From Saltatorellus ferox (GTDB taxonomy: Bacteria > Planctomycetota > UBA1135 > GCA-002686595), in assembly GCA_007751475.1 (NCBI GenBank), contig CP036434.1, positions 6,701,524 to 6,765,523 on the forward strand: a stretch of DNA of 64,000 nt. Direction: 5' to 3'. Below, one piece after another: positions 33,962 through 41,932 of the stretch. The translations under genes and the position numbers were made by a program. The notes under the pieces were generated by a model. That model had not been told where the DNA came from. It did not search any database and saw nothing but the letters and a program-made list of their open reading frames with translations. How positions within the stretch are numbered: position 1 is the first letter of the stretch; each line of letters starts with the position of its first letter.

Positions 33962-34966
33962 CTAACAAACCTCGTCACCCCAGAGCACCGCCCGAGCGAT
34001 GCCATGCACCCTGGTCCGATAGCCCGGATCGCGGGCGAGTCGATCCTCATGATGGGCGAGTGCCCTGGCGGCTGCGCTACGTCCGATGCCAGCGTGCCGG
34101 GCTACTTCATCGATCGTGAAGCCCGCCATGCGCTTGAGCAGTCCCATGCGCGCGGTCGCAAACAAGTCCCAGTGTTTTCTACGAGCTGGCTGCAGCCATG
34201 GCCCTTCGGCAGCTTCAAGACTTCGACAGACGCGAATGACGGTCTCCGCCGCGGCGACAGGCATCTCCATGAGGAGTGCCTCCGGCTCTCTGGCGCCCAG
34301 GTACTCGGTGAGAAAATCGTTGCGCTCTTCTTCCGTTTCGAGAGAACGATCGAGCGGATCGACGGTTCCGGCCGAGTTCATGCGTGCCTCGACGAGACGA
34401 TCGCTTTCGGACCCGAAGCGTGAGCACCCACCGGTGCCATACGTTCCGACGGGCATCCCCACGACGCCGTGCATCTCCTCGACGATCGAAGCGGCCCACT
34501 CCGTGTTCAGCCAGCTTGGCGCGATCCCTCGATGGAATCGATAGGCGCTGCCATGCGGGTAGTCGATCGCCCGTTCCACGATCCCTGCCGCGACCGGATT
34601 TCGATCGATGTACCAGAGAACCCTTCGCTTGTAGTCGGACGTGACAACGGGCTTGGAAGAGTACCGCGCCCTGTAGAGCGGCCCATCCCGCCCATGCCGC
34701 GAATTGAAGTAGAGCACGTACTCCCTGAAAATATCTCGCATGGCGAGGTCCAGCTCACCCGTCGGCGACATCAAGAGGAAGTGGTAATGGTTCGTCATCA
34801 AGACGAACGCAAACACGACGATCCGCCCGAGCGAGACCTGCTTCTCCACCAGCGAATAGAACTTCGCCCGGTCCACGTCGTCGGTAAAAATGCTCCGCCC
34901 AGCAACACCTCGGTCGTACACGTGGTGCCAGCGCCCCGGATAGTTCTCTCTTGGTCTTCTTGCCAT
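33962..34966 (-). CDS. RAYT: REP-associated tyrosine transposase (Y1 HUH, IS200-like domain)
   Basis: A 334-residue protein. Residues ~10-150 are a Y1/IS200-like HUH domain: GRWHHVYDRGVAGRSIF, FAFVLMTNHYHFLLMSPTG with the His-x-His metal pair, YVLYFNSRHGRDGPLYRARYSS, and VLWYIDRNPVAAGIV with the likely catalytic Tyr. This order is characteristic of RAYT proteins, which recognise and process REP/REPIN palindromes. The C-terminus (~230-330) has a helix-turn-helix (MAGFTIDEVARHAGIGRSAAARALAHHE), a DnaA-like extension found in some RAYTs. Its upstream side is occupied by a palindromic array, as expected for a RAYT with its own elements. Start ATG 34966; the frame extends upstream only through the repeats, where it encodes an artefact. 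It appears intact. Confidence 0.9.
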   Translation of the reverse strand: MARRPRENYPGRWHHVYDRGVAGRSIFTDDVDRAKFYSLVEKQVSLGRIVVFAFVLMTNHYHFLLMSPTGELDLAMRDIFREYVLYFNSRHGRDGPLYRARYSSKPVVTSDYKRRVLWYIDRNPVAAGIVERAIDYPHGSAYRFHRGIAPSWLNTEWAASIVEEMHGVVGMPVGTYGTGGCSRFGSESDRLVEARMNSAGTVDPLDRSLETEEERNDFLTEYLGAREPEALLMEMPVAAAETVIRVCRSLEAAEGPWLQPARRKHWDLFATARMGLLKRMAGFTIDEVARHAGIGRSAAARALAHHEDRLARDPGYRTRVHGIARAVLWGDEVC

Positions 34967-35020
34967 GACAAAAGACCGACCGATCCACGCCCCGCCCGGT
35001 TTCACCCTCCCCCTCCGGAT

Positions 35021-35198
35021 CCGACACAAACGTACCAGGTCCGTCCATTCCGGTACAAACGGACCAGGTCCGTCCATTCCGGTACGAACGGACCTGGTCC
35101 GTCTGTACCGGAATGGACGGACCTGGTCCGTTTGTACCGGAATGGACGGACCTGGTCCGTTTGTACCGGAATGGACGGACCTGGTACGTTTGTGTCGG
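35021..35198. repeat. Palindromic REP-like array next to RAYT (six units of a 29 bp period)
   Basis: It begins CCGACACAAACG (35021-35032) and ends with its reverse complement (35187-35198). CCGG recurs every 29 bases and every unit contains ACCAGGT or ACCTGGT in the middle, so the length is 6 x 29 + 4. Each unit combines two arms, TACAAACGG-like and AATGGACGG-like, in inverted orientation. Units 1-2 have one order, unit 3 is symmetric, and units 4-6 have the other, so the array is palindromic about 35095 with one extra unit on the right. It lies upstream of the RAYT and 19 bases after the ABC permease stop. Confidence 0.93.
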
Positions 35199-35216
35199 AT
35201 CTGCGGGGGTGTTGGT

Positions 35217-37763
35217 TCAGCCGCGGAGGGTTTCGATGGGGCTGGCTCGGAGGGGTTTTGAGCTGGCCGCCAGGCCTGCGGTGACTGCCAGTGCTGCGGT
35301 GCCGACCGCCGCGATGGGGATCGCTGTCAGGCTGGGGAGGCCCGGCAGTTGCAGGCCGAAGCGTAGGAACGCCCACGAGAGTAGGAGAGCGCCGAGGCCG
35401 CCGAACGCGCCTGAGACCAGACCGAGTAGGCCGTATTCGACCGCGAAGAGAGACGCCACGCCTCGGCGCGTCATCCCCATCGATTTGAGAAGCGCCGCCT
35501 CGCCGCCGCGCTTTAACGAGGTGGCCGCGACCGCCCCCGCCAGGATGGCGATTCCCACCAGAACGGTGAAGCCGCCGAGCAAGCGCACCGCCAGCGCGAT
35601 ACGCCCGAGCGTCGACGCGACCTTCTCGAGCAGGGGCCGGATTCGCAGCACGCTCACGTTCGGATAGCGCTGCACGACCGCCGCCTGCAGTGCCCCTTCC
35701 CGCTCGGGATCGATTCGCCCCGCCGCGAGGCGCCAACCGGGCGCGTCCTCCATCATGCCGGGCTCGACGAGCAGGAAGAAGTTGATGCGAAAGCTCGCCC
35801 AGTCGACTTCACGAAGACTCGTGATCTTGAAGGTCATCGGCAAGCCCTGAACGTCGAAGGAGACGGTGTCGCCCAGCCCGACGCCCAGCGATTCTGCGAA
35901 CCCCTTCTCGATACTCAGCTCCGCCGCGTCAGGATCGGACCAGAGCTCACCCTCGACCAGCGTGTTGCCGCCGGGCAGATCCTTCGCCCAGGTCAAACGC
36001 TGCTCCCGCGTCAGCGTCCACCGCTCACGCCCACGCTTCCCGTCGTCGATCAGCTCGTGCACGGGGGTCCCGGCCACCGCCGAAAGCCGCGCCATGACCA
36101 CCGGCGTCGAGTCAACGTTGATCATCCCCTCGGACGCCATGATCTCCTGCACGCCCTCCCACTGATCCGGCTGGACATCGACGAGGAACACGGTCGGCGC
36201 ATCCGGCGGCGCGCCGTTCACGAGCTCCTGCTCCAGCCGACTCCCGACGATCCCGAGCGCCAGCACCACCAGCGTTCCGAGCCCCAGCGCGACCGCCGCG
36301 CCGATCACTCCGGCCCCCGGCCGCGCCAGCGCCGCCACCCCATGCCGCAGCGTGAATCCAAGCCCCCTGCGCGGCACATTCGAAGCGAGCTTCGAGACCA
36401 TCAGCGCCGCTCCCGACAGGAGCAGCACGAGCGCACCGAGCCCGCCCGTGAACGCGAGCGACGGCAGCCATTCCCGCGTTTGAATGAACGCAAACGCGAA
36501 CACCCCCGCGATGAGCGCGACGGCCGACAGCACGCGAACCACCTTGGGCGCGGGCAGCGGACTGGCCTCGGCGCGGAGCACACGCGCCGGCGAGACGCGC
36601 CACACCGCCGTCAACGGCGGCAGACTGAACACGGCCGCCGTCCCGAGCCCGAGCACGAGCCCGCGCAGCGCCGCCCCCCACTGCAGCGGCCCGGCACCGT
36701 TCGCCATCAACTCCGGCGCGAACGCCCGCACCACGAACGGCGCGCTCAAGCCCACCGCGATCCCGATCACGCAGCCGATCAGGCTCAGGACGAGCACGTG
36801 ACCGAAGTACGCCGCGAACACCTCGCGGGGCCGGAAGCCCAGGCTGCGCAGCGTCGCGATCGCAGGGGTTCGGCTACCCAGCCACGCGCGCACGACCTGG
36901 GCGACGCCGATCCCCCCGAGCAGGAGCGACAGCAGCGCCACGAGCCCGAGGTACGACGCGATCCGATCGAGCGCGCGCGTGAGGCCCGGGCTCGGCTTGT
37001 CGAAGGTCTTGAAGCGCAGGTACGGCGCGTCCACGAGGCTCTCCCGCACCGTCGTCACCAGCCGCGCGGCGTCGAGCGGAGTCGCCGCATCCTTGATCTT
37101 GACCTGCCGCTTGTAGTTGACGCGGCTGCCGAACTGCACGAGCCCGGTGCGCTCCAATCCGCCCGGGGAAACGAACGCGCGCGGCCCGAGCGTCATCGCG
37201 AAGTCGACGCGATCGGGCTCGTCCACGAGTTCCGCCGCGACGCGGTAGGGCTTGCCGCCGATCAGCACGCTTCCACCGACGCCGACGCCCATCTGCGCCA
37301 TCAGCTCCGGCGCCGCGATCAGCTCGTCCTCGGCGAGACCACCGGGCGTGACGCCCGCGGGATCGGTCACGATCTCGCCGAAGAGCGGGTACCCGGAAGT
37401 CGCGGACTTCAGCTCCGCGAGCACCGGCTCCCGGGCCGACTCTGGCGCGCTGATCATCGCGCCCATCTCGACGACGTCCGCGATCTCAGCGACACCGAAC
37501 GCGTCGAGCGCCGGGCCGAGTTCTTCCGGGAACGCGCGTCGCGATTCGATCGAAACGTCCGCTGCCAGGAGCGAGCGCGCATCGCGGCTCACCGCGCCGT
37601 CGACCGCCGCGACCAGCGCCGCCACGCCCGTGACCGCCGCCACGCCGAGCGCCAGGCACGCCGTCATGAAGAACAACCGCCCGCGCGCGCCGCGCGACTC
37701 GCGGCGCATCAGGGAGAAGAGCGCACGGCGCACTCCCGTGGAAGAAGGGCCTTCTGCGCTCAA
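35217..37763 (-). CDS. ABC transporter permease, FtsX/MacB fold (large, YbbP-like)
   Basis: An 848-residue permease with one N-terminal helix (LFFMTACLALGVAAVTGVAALVAAVDG), a periplasmic domain, three helices around 265-380, more hydrophobic segments at ~410-500, a second periplasmic domain, and a C-terminal FtsX triplet. This two-module layout is typical of YbbP/LolCE-related exporters. Its start is TTG 37763, whose TTGA overlaps the ATPase stop (37760), so translation is coupled. It probably works with the adjacent ATPase to move lipoproteins, lipids or peptides out of the inner membrane; the substrate is unknown. The end is close to the palindromic array. Confidence 0.9.
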   Translation of the reverse strand: MSAEGPSSTGVRRALFSLMRRESRGARGRLFFMTACLALGVAAVTGVAALVAAVDGAVSRDARSLLAADVSIESRRAFPEELGPALDAFGVAEIADVVEMGAMISAPESAREPVLAELKSATSGYPLFGEIVTDPAGVTPGGLAEDELIAAPELMAQMGVGVGGSVLIGGKPYRVAAELVDEPDRVDFAMTLGPRAFVSPGGLERTGLVQFGSRVNYKRQVKIKDAATPLDAARLVTTVRESLVDAPYLRFKTFDKPSPGLTRALDRIASYLGLVALLSLLLGGIGVAQVVRAWLGSRTPAIATLRSLGFRPREVFAAYFGHVLVLSLIGCVIGIAVGLSAPFVVRAFAPELMANGAGPLQWGAALRGLVLGLGTAAVFSLPPLTAVWRVSPARVLRAEASPLPAPKVVRVLSAVALIAGVFAFAFIQTREWLPSLAFTGGLGALVLLLSGAALMVSKLASNVPRRGLGFTLRHGVAALARPGAGVIGAAVALGLGTLVVLALGIVGSRLEQELVNGAPPDAPTVFLVDVQPDQWEGVQEIMASEGMINVDSTPVVMARLSAVAGTPVHELIDDGKRGRERWTLTREQRLTWAKDLPGGNTLVEGELWSDPDAAELSIEKGFAESLGVGLGDTVSFDVQGLPMTFKITSLREVDWASFRINFFLLVEPGMMEDAPGWRLAAGRIDPEREGALQAAVVQRYPNVSVLRIRPLLEKVASTLGRIALAVRLLGGFTVLVGIAILAGAVAATSLKRGGEAALLKSMGMTRRGVASLFAVEYGLLGLVSGAFGGLGALLLSWAFLRFGLQLPGLPSLTAIPIAAVGTAALAVTAGLAASSKPLRASPIETLRG

Positions 37764-38497
37764 CGGTTCTCCTCGCGCTCGATCTTGCCGGAGCGCAGGT
37801 AGATCGCGCGCGGCGCGGTCTCCGCGATCTCGAGGTCGTGGGTCACCAGCACCAGCGCCGTCCCGAGTTCATCCCGCAGCCCCAGCAGCATGTCGAGCAC
37901 GCGCGCTCCGGACTCGCTGTCGAGGTTGCCGGTCGGCTCGTCCGCAAAGAGCAAAGCGGGCCTCGGCCCGAACGCCCGCGCGACCGCGACGCGCTGCTGC
38001 TCGCCCCCCGAAAGCTGGGACGGATAATGGTGCCCGCGATCGCCGAGCCCGACCTGTTCCAGCAGCTCCGCCGCCCGATCGTCCGCGTCCGGCATGCCGC
38101 CGAGCTCCATCGGCAGGACCACGTTCTCCCGCGCCGTCAGGTTCCCGAGCAGCTGAAACGACTGGAACACGAAGCCGACCTGGCCGCGCCGCATCAGCGC
38201 GAGTTCATCCTCGTCCATTGCCTCCAGCGCGCGGCCACGGATCTTGACCGAACCCGATGTCGCACGGTCCAGCCCGGCGAGGAGGCCCAGCAGCGTTGAC
38301 TTCCCGCTACCGGACGGCCCCACGATGGCCAGGAACTCGGCGCGACGCACCTCCAGGTCCACGTGGTCGAGGACGGTGATGTCCCGCTCGCCCGAGCGAA
38401 GGGTCTTCGTGAGTCCGGTGCACTGGAGGAGCACCTCGGTTTCCGGCGAGGCCGCGGAGGTCCTGGCTGCGGCAGCTGCTGTCTGGGATTGCGTCAT
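37760..38497 (-). CDS. ABC transporter ATP-binding protein (LolD/YbbA-like)
   Basis: An ABC ATPase with Walker A GPSGSGKSTLL, Q-loop FVFQSFQLLGNLTARENV, signature LSGGEQQRVAVARAF, Walker B ALLFADEPTGNLD and the H-loop VTHD. The DEPTGNLDSESG stretch is typical of MacB/LolD/YbbA ATPases that serve FtsX-type permeases. ATG 38497 (MTQSQT) is used; ATG 38524 would add nine residues, and the frame is open further upstream without support. Four-base overlap with the permease start. Confidence 0.93.
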   Translation of the reverse strand: MTQSQTAAAAARTSAASPETEVLLQCTGLTKTLRSGERDITVLDHVDLEVRRAEFLAIVGPSGSGKSTLLGLLAGLDRATSGSVKIRGRALEAMDEDELALMRRGQVGFVFQSFQLLGNLTARENVVLPMELGGMPDADDRAAELLEQVGLGDRGHHYPSQLSGGEQQRVAVARAFGPRPALLFADEPTGNLDSESGARVLDMLLGLRDELGTALVLVTHDLEIAETAPRAIYLRSGKIEREENR

Positions 38498-38576
38498 GGG
38501 AGTGGCTTGAGGTTCGCCCGTCATACACGATGAGAGGCGCTCGACCGCTGTTCTCGTTCCGTCCGCCGCCCCGAAC

Positions 38577-39380
38577 ATGAAGCGCCAGCCTCCTACCTTT
38601 CGTCGCTCCTCCGCCGGGTCCCACCGTCCGGGGCCCATTTATCTCGTTTCCGCCGTGCTGCTGGGCGCTGCGATCTCGACCGGCTGCTCGGATTCCCGAG
38701 GGGTTTCGCCGCCGGAAGGTCGAGAGTTAGGTGACGGCTTTGCCGACGTGGAAACCGTGAGCTACGAAACGCCAGACATCCCCGAGGACGCGCCGACCGT
38801 GCTCTTCCTCGGCGACTCGATCACCGCAGGGCTTCACCTTCCGCCGGACCAGGCCTTCCCGGCCGCGGTCCAGCGCCAGGCGCTCGATTACGGCGTCCCC
38901 TTCCACATCGTGAACGCGGGCGTCAGCGGCGACACGACGCGCGGCGGACTCAACCGTCTGGACTTTCTGCTGAAGAACACCTCGCCGGACGTCGTCGTCG
39001 TGGAACTCGGCGCGAACGACGCGCTGCGCGGTCAGTCCCTGACGAACATCGAAACGAACCTGAAGGAGATCATCGCCACCATCCACCTCACGGATGCGCA
39101 GGTGCTTCTTCTCGGCATGAACGCCCCGACGAACCTCGGCGACTACGCGCGCGAGTTCGGCGAGATGTACACGCGGATCAGCGGTGAACTCGACGTGCAG
39201 CTCGTTCCTTCGTTCCTGGATGGCGTCGGCGGCCTCCCCGAGATGAACCTACCGGACGGCCTGCACCCTACGCCCGAGGGCCACGAACGACTCGCGAAGA
39301 ACATCGTGCGGCCCCTCACATCGATGATCTCGACGGCGTCTCCTCTCCTGGCACCCGGCCAGCGCCCCCAGGGCCGCTAA
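38577..39380 (+). CDS. tesA: Lipid-anchored SGNH/GDSL hydrolase (TesA-like arylesterase / lysophospholipase)
   Basis: A 267-residue GDSL esterase with a lipoprotein-type signal (AVLLGAAISTGC). Catalytic blocks: I LFLGDSITAGL (Ser), II NAGVSGDTTRGG, III ELGANDALRG, and V DGLHPTPEGHERLA (Asp and His). Relatives are broad thioesterases, lysophospholipases and arylesterases of the periplasm. The gene is divergent from the ABC ATPase with an ~80-base spacer, which recalls the tesA-ybbA-ybbP neighbourhood of enterobacteria and supports the ABC assignment. Its stop overlaps the convergent gene's stop by four bases. Confidence 0.92.
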   Translation: MKRQPPTFRRSSAGSHRPGPIYLVSAVLLGAAISTGCSDSRGVSPPEGRELGDGFADVETVSYETPDIPEDAPTVLFLGDSITAGLHLPPDQAFPAAVQRQALDYGVPFHIVNAGVSGDTTRGGLNRLDFLLKNTSPDVVVVELGANDALRGQSLTNIETNLKEIIATIHLTDAQVLLLGMNAPTNLGDYAREFGEMYTRISGELDVQLVPSFLDGVGGLPEMNLPDGLHPTPEGHERLAKNIVRPLTSMISTASPLLAPGQRPQGR

Positions 39381-40018
39381 CGCGCCGCTGCGGCCCGACA
39401 CTGCTCGAGGATCGTCCGAAGTTCACGCCGCACGTGACCCGGAAGGTCCGGCTTCAGAGCGCGCTCCAGCTCGCTCGCGGCGAGCGCCCACCCTTCGCGC
39501 TCGATCATGTCGAGGGCGCGAATCGCGTGCAGGATCGTGCCTTCCGGGGTTTGCGCCTCGGTGAGAGTCGCGCCCGTGATCTCGATCCAGGTGCGACCGG
39601 CGTGGACCTCGCGTACCTCCAGGTCGAGCTGGAGCCGATCGTGCTTCCTGCACTGCCTGAGGCGCCGATCGACCTCGCTGCCGCGACGCACGAAGAAGTC
39701 GACCGCGGGAGCGTCGAACTCCTCCTTGATCCAGAGCCATTGTTCATCGGCCCAGAACGTGAGACAGCGGTAGTCGCCGCTGTGAAAGCGCGTCAGGAAG
39801 GGATGCCAGTCGTCGATCTCGCCATGGAGCTGAGCGAAGACCCGATGCTCCTCTCCGAGCTTCCTCTCCGGCTGGTAGAGCAGCGCGCTGATCGAGTAGG
39901 TCGGAATGACGGGAGGGACCGGCGCGGCGGCTTCCACGACCTGCACGTTCGCGGCGGGAACAGCGGGGCCCGCGAAGAGAAGCGAGGCGATGAGCGGAGC
40001 GCCGAAGAGATGGAGCAT
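39377..40018 (-). CDS. Exported protein of unknown function
   Basis: A 213-residue protein with a signal peptide (MLHLFGAPLIASLLFAGPAVPAA). The mature part contains GDYRCLTFWADEQWLWIKEEFDAPAVDFFVRRGSE, a possible beta-rich fold, and ends with amphipathic helices (LDMIEREGWALAASELERALKPDLPGHVRRELRTILEQC). I recognise no family. Start ATG 40018; its 3' end overlaps tesA by four bases in convergent orientation. Confidence 0.65.
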   Translation of the reverse strand: MLHLFGAPLIASLLFAGPAVPAANVQVVEAAAPVPPVIPTYSISALLYQPERKLGEEHRVFAQLHGEIDDWHPFLTRFHSGDYRCLTFWADEQWLWIKEEFDAPAVDFFVRRGSEVDRRLRQCRKHDRLQLDLEVREVHAGRTWIEITGATLTEAQTPEGTILHAIRALDMIEREGWALAASELERALKPDLPGHVRRELRTILEQCRAAAAR

Positions 40019-40059
40019 GGTGACCGGAGCGGGAGCTGGGAAGTCGAAGGCAGGCGGTG

Positions 40060-40082
40060 CGCCCGGAAAGGATTTCCGGGCG
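40060..40082. terminator. Perfect 10 bp stem-loop between exported-protein gene and rsmD
   Basis: CGCCCGGAAA (40060-40069) pairs with TTTCCGGGCG (40073-40082) around a GGA loop. It lies about 100 bases beyond the rsmD stop and 42 bases before the next gene's start, on the same strand. It could terminate rsmD transcription or act in the leader of the exported-protein mRNA. Confidence 0.45.
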
Positions 40083-40185
40083 TACCCTCCGCGATCGACC
40101 AGATCCGCCCGGCGCTTGAGCTACAGGGTCCGATTTCTCGGGGCGACGCGCACCCGATCCCATGTCGCGTCGATTCCCAGGAGCG

Positions 40186-40776
40186 TCAATCCTCAGGGGC
40201 GTCCGCTGGCCTCAGGAACCACAGCGCGGAGTTGCCGTAGACCCTGGGCTTCGCATCGTCAGGGAGCCCGAGGTCGGGACCGTCCAGGTCTTTCGGCGCC
40301 GTGTGAAGCACGAGCACCCCCGTCGGCTTCACCGCTTCCTTCAGGACCGCATCCACCACCGCCAGCATCGTCCGACGGTCGCCCGGCGCCCGCCAGATCG
40401 GATACGGCGGGTCCAGGAAGGCCACGTCGACCCAGCGCTCGCCGTCCGGCTGGCGCCACGCATCGGCGATCATCGCGTCCCCGGGGGCGTGCTCGACCTC
40501 ACCGGGCTCGAGATCGAGCCCCTCGCAGTTCTTCCGGAGCGCCTTCCGCGCCTCCTTGGACTCCTCGACGAACCGGACACTCGCCGCGCCGCGGGACAGG
40601 GCCTCCAGGCCGATGGATCCGGATCCGCTGAAGAGATCGAGGACGGCGGCGTCGATGACCTCGTCCCCCAGGATGTTGAAGAGGTTCTCCTTCACACGGC
40701 CGAGCATGGGCCGCGTGTCTTCACCGGCGGGAGCGACGAGTCGTCGACCGCGAAATCTGCCTGTAATAATGCGCAC
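40186..40776 (-). CDS. rsmD: 16S rRNA (guanine(966)-N2)-methyltransferase RsmD
   Basis: A 196-residue protein. VRIITGRFRGRRLVAPAGEDTRPMLGRVKENLFNIL is the family N-terminus, DLFSGSGSIGLEALSRGA is the SAM site, and the target-base motif is VAFLDPPYP. RsmD modifies G966 in 16S rRNA during 30S assembly. GTG 40776 gives the normal start at the first beta strand; an ATG 51 bases upstream would add an unrelated segment. It diverges from the biosynthetic operon across a 118-base spacer that holds the putative operator. Confidence 0.93.
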   Translation of the reverse strand: MRIITGRFRGRRLVAPAGEDTRPMLGRVKENLFNILGDEVIDAAVLDLFSGSGSIGLEALSRGAASVRFVEESKEARKALRKNCEGLDLEPGEVEHAPGDAMIADAWRQPDGERWVDVAFLDPPYPIWRAPGDRRTMLAVVDAVLKEAVKPTGVLVLHTAPKDLDGPDLGLPDDAKPRVYGNSALWFLRPADAPED

Positions 40777-40845
40777 GCAGCACACGATAGCGCCGTCATG
40801 TGCTCCCGATGTGATACGGAAGGCCACCTTTTCCAGGGGCTCGAC

Positions 40846-40883
40846 TTGCCGACTGGCCGATCATAGTGTAACAATCACACTAT
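40846..40883 (+). promoter_or_regulatory. Candidate promoter and inverted-repeat operator for the biosynthetic operon
   Basis: ATAGTGT (40863-40869) and ACACTAT (40877-40883) form a perfect seven-base inverted repeat with a seven-base spacer, an AT-rich island in GC-rich DNA. A -35-like TTGCCG (40846-40851) is 17 bases from TAACAA (40869-40874), which would place the -10 inside the repeat, 20 bases before the ADH ATG. A repressor bound here would block that promoter. The regulator is not in the window. Confidence 0.5.
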
Positions 40884-40894
40884 TAGCCCCGCCG

Positions 40895-41932
40895 ATGAAG
40901 ACCACCAGCAGCCCCAAGAGCCTCCCGGCCCGCGCCGGAACCAGCATGGACGCCCTCGCCCTGGGGCCACTCCCCCTGGAGGCGCGAGTGACCCTTGCGC
41001 GCCGCGACGTTCCCGGGATCACGTGGCCAGACGGCGTCGTCGTCGAAATCCTGGCGGCTGGCCTCTGCAGGACGGACCTGTACGTGGCGGACGGAACCCT
41101 GGCGGCCACACCCGGCGTCGTGCTCGGCCATGAGGCCGCCGGGCTCGTCCGCGCCGTCGGACCAGCGGTCACCCGCCTCAACCCCGGCGTCCTCGTGGGC
41201 CTGGACCCGCGCGTCCCGTGCGGAGAGTGCAGCGGCTGCTCCGGCGATCCGGCCTCGGTCCCCGCGCTTGCGGCTCCGAACGACTGCCTGAACCCGCGCC
41301 GCCTGGGCGTCGAGCTGGACGGCGTCTTCGCTGATTTCGTCGCGGTGCCCGCCGCCTGCGCGTACCCCATCGCCGCCGAAGTCGATGCCCTGCGCGCCGC
41401 CTACCTGGAGCCCGTCGCTGCCGCCATGGGCGCGCTCGACGCCGGCCTCCGTCCGACGGACCGCGGCGTCATCGTCGGCGAGGGACGCATCGCCGAACTC
41501 ACGGCGCGCGTCCTCGAGCACGCGGGCTTCTCGCGGCCGCAGATCCTGGCCCCGAAGGCGCTGGCAAGCCGCGTCCCTGCCGGAGGCCTCGACTTCGTGA
41601 TCGACGCGGGCCTGCCGGACGACGGGGCTCTCGCCGCCATGACGGCTGCCCTGAGGAAGCGCGGCACGCTCGTGCTGAAGAGCCGGACCGCGCGCCCGCG
41701 CTCCTTCGCGCCCGCGGACTGGGTGGCGCGGGAGATCACGGTCGTCGCACGCGCCTACGGAAGCTTCGAGCGCGCCGCCGAAGCGCTCGCGGACCCGGCG
41801 CTGGTTCTGGAAGACCTCTTCGGAAGCGCGCGCCCACTCGCGGAGTACCGCGAGGTCTTCGCGGAGGGTCGCCGATCCGAGGCCGTGAAGCTCTTCTTCG
41901 TCCCCACCCGCACGCTGGGGGGAATCGGCTGA
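40895..41932 (+). CDS. Zinc-type medium-chain alcohol dehydrogenase, first gene of biosynthetic operon
   Basis: A 345-residue MDR dehydrogenase: GLCRTDLYVADG (catalytic Zn Cys and nearby residues), GHEAAGLVRAVG (Zn-ligand His), and CGECSGCSGD, the structural-zinc loop. The fourth Cys is not at its usual place (GDPASVPALAAPNDC), so the structural zinc site is incomplete. The cofactor region GVIVGEGRIAELTARVLEHAGF replaces the usual GxGxxG. NAD(P)-dependent oxidation or reduction of a pathway alcohol or aldehyde is likely; a natural partner would be the aldehyde released by the reductase domain two genes downstream. ATG 40895, or 40946. Its stop shares one base with the next start (TGATG). Confidence 0.85.
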   Translation: MKTTSSPKSLPARAGTSMDALALGPLPLEARVTLARRDVPGITWPDGVVVEILAAGLCRTDLYVADGTLAATPGVVLGHEAAGLVRAVGPAVTRLNPGVLVGLDPRVPCGECSGCSGDPASVPALAAPNDCLNPRRLGVELDGVFADFVAVPAACAYPIAAEVDALRAAYLEPVAAAMGALDAGLRPTDRGVIVGEGRIAELTARVLEHAGFSRPQILAPKALASRVPAGGLDFVIDAGLPDDGALAAMTAALRKRGTLVLKSRTARPRSFAPADWVAREITVVARAYGSFERAAEALADPALVLEDLFGSARPLAEYREVFAEGRRSEAVKLFFVPTRTLGGIG

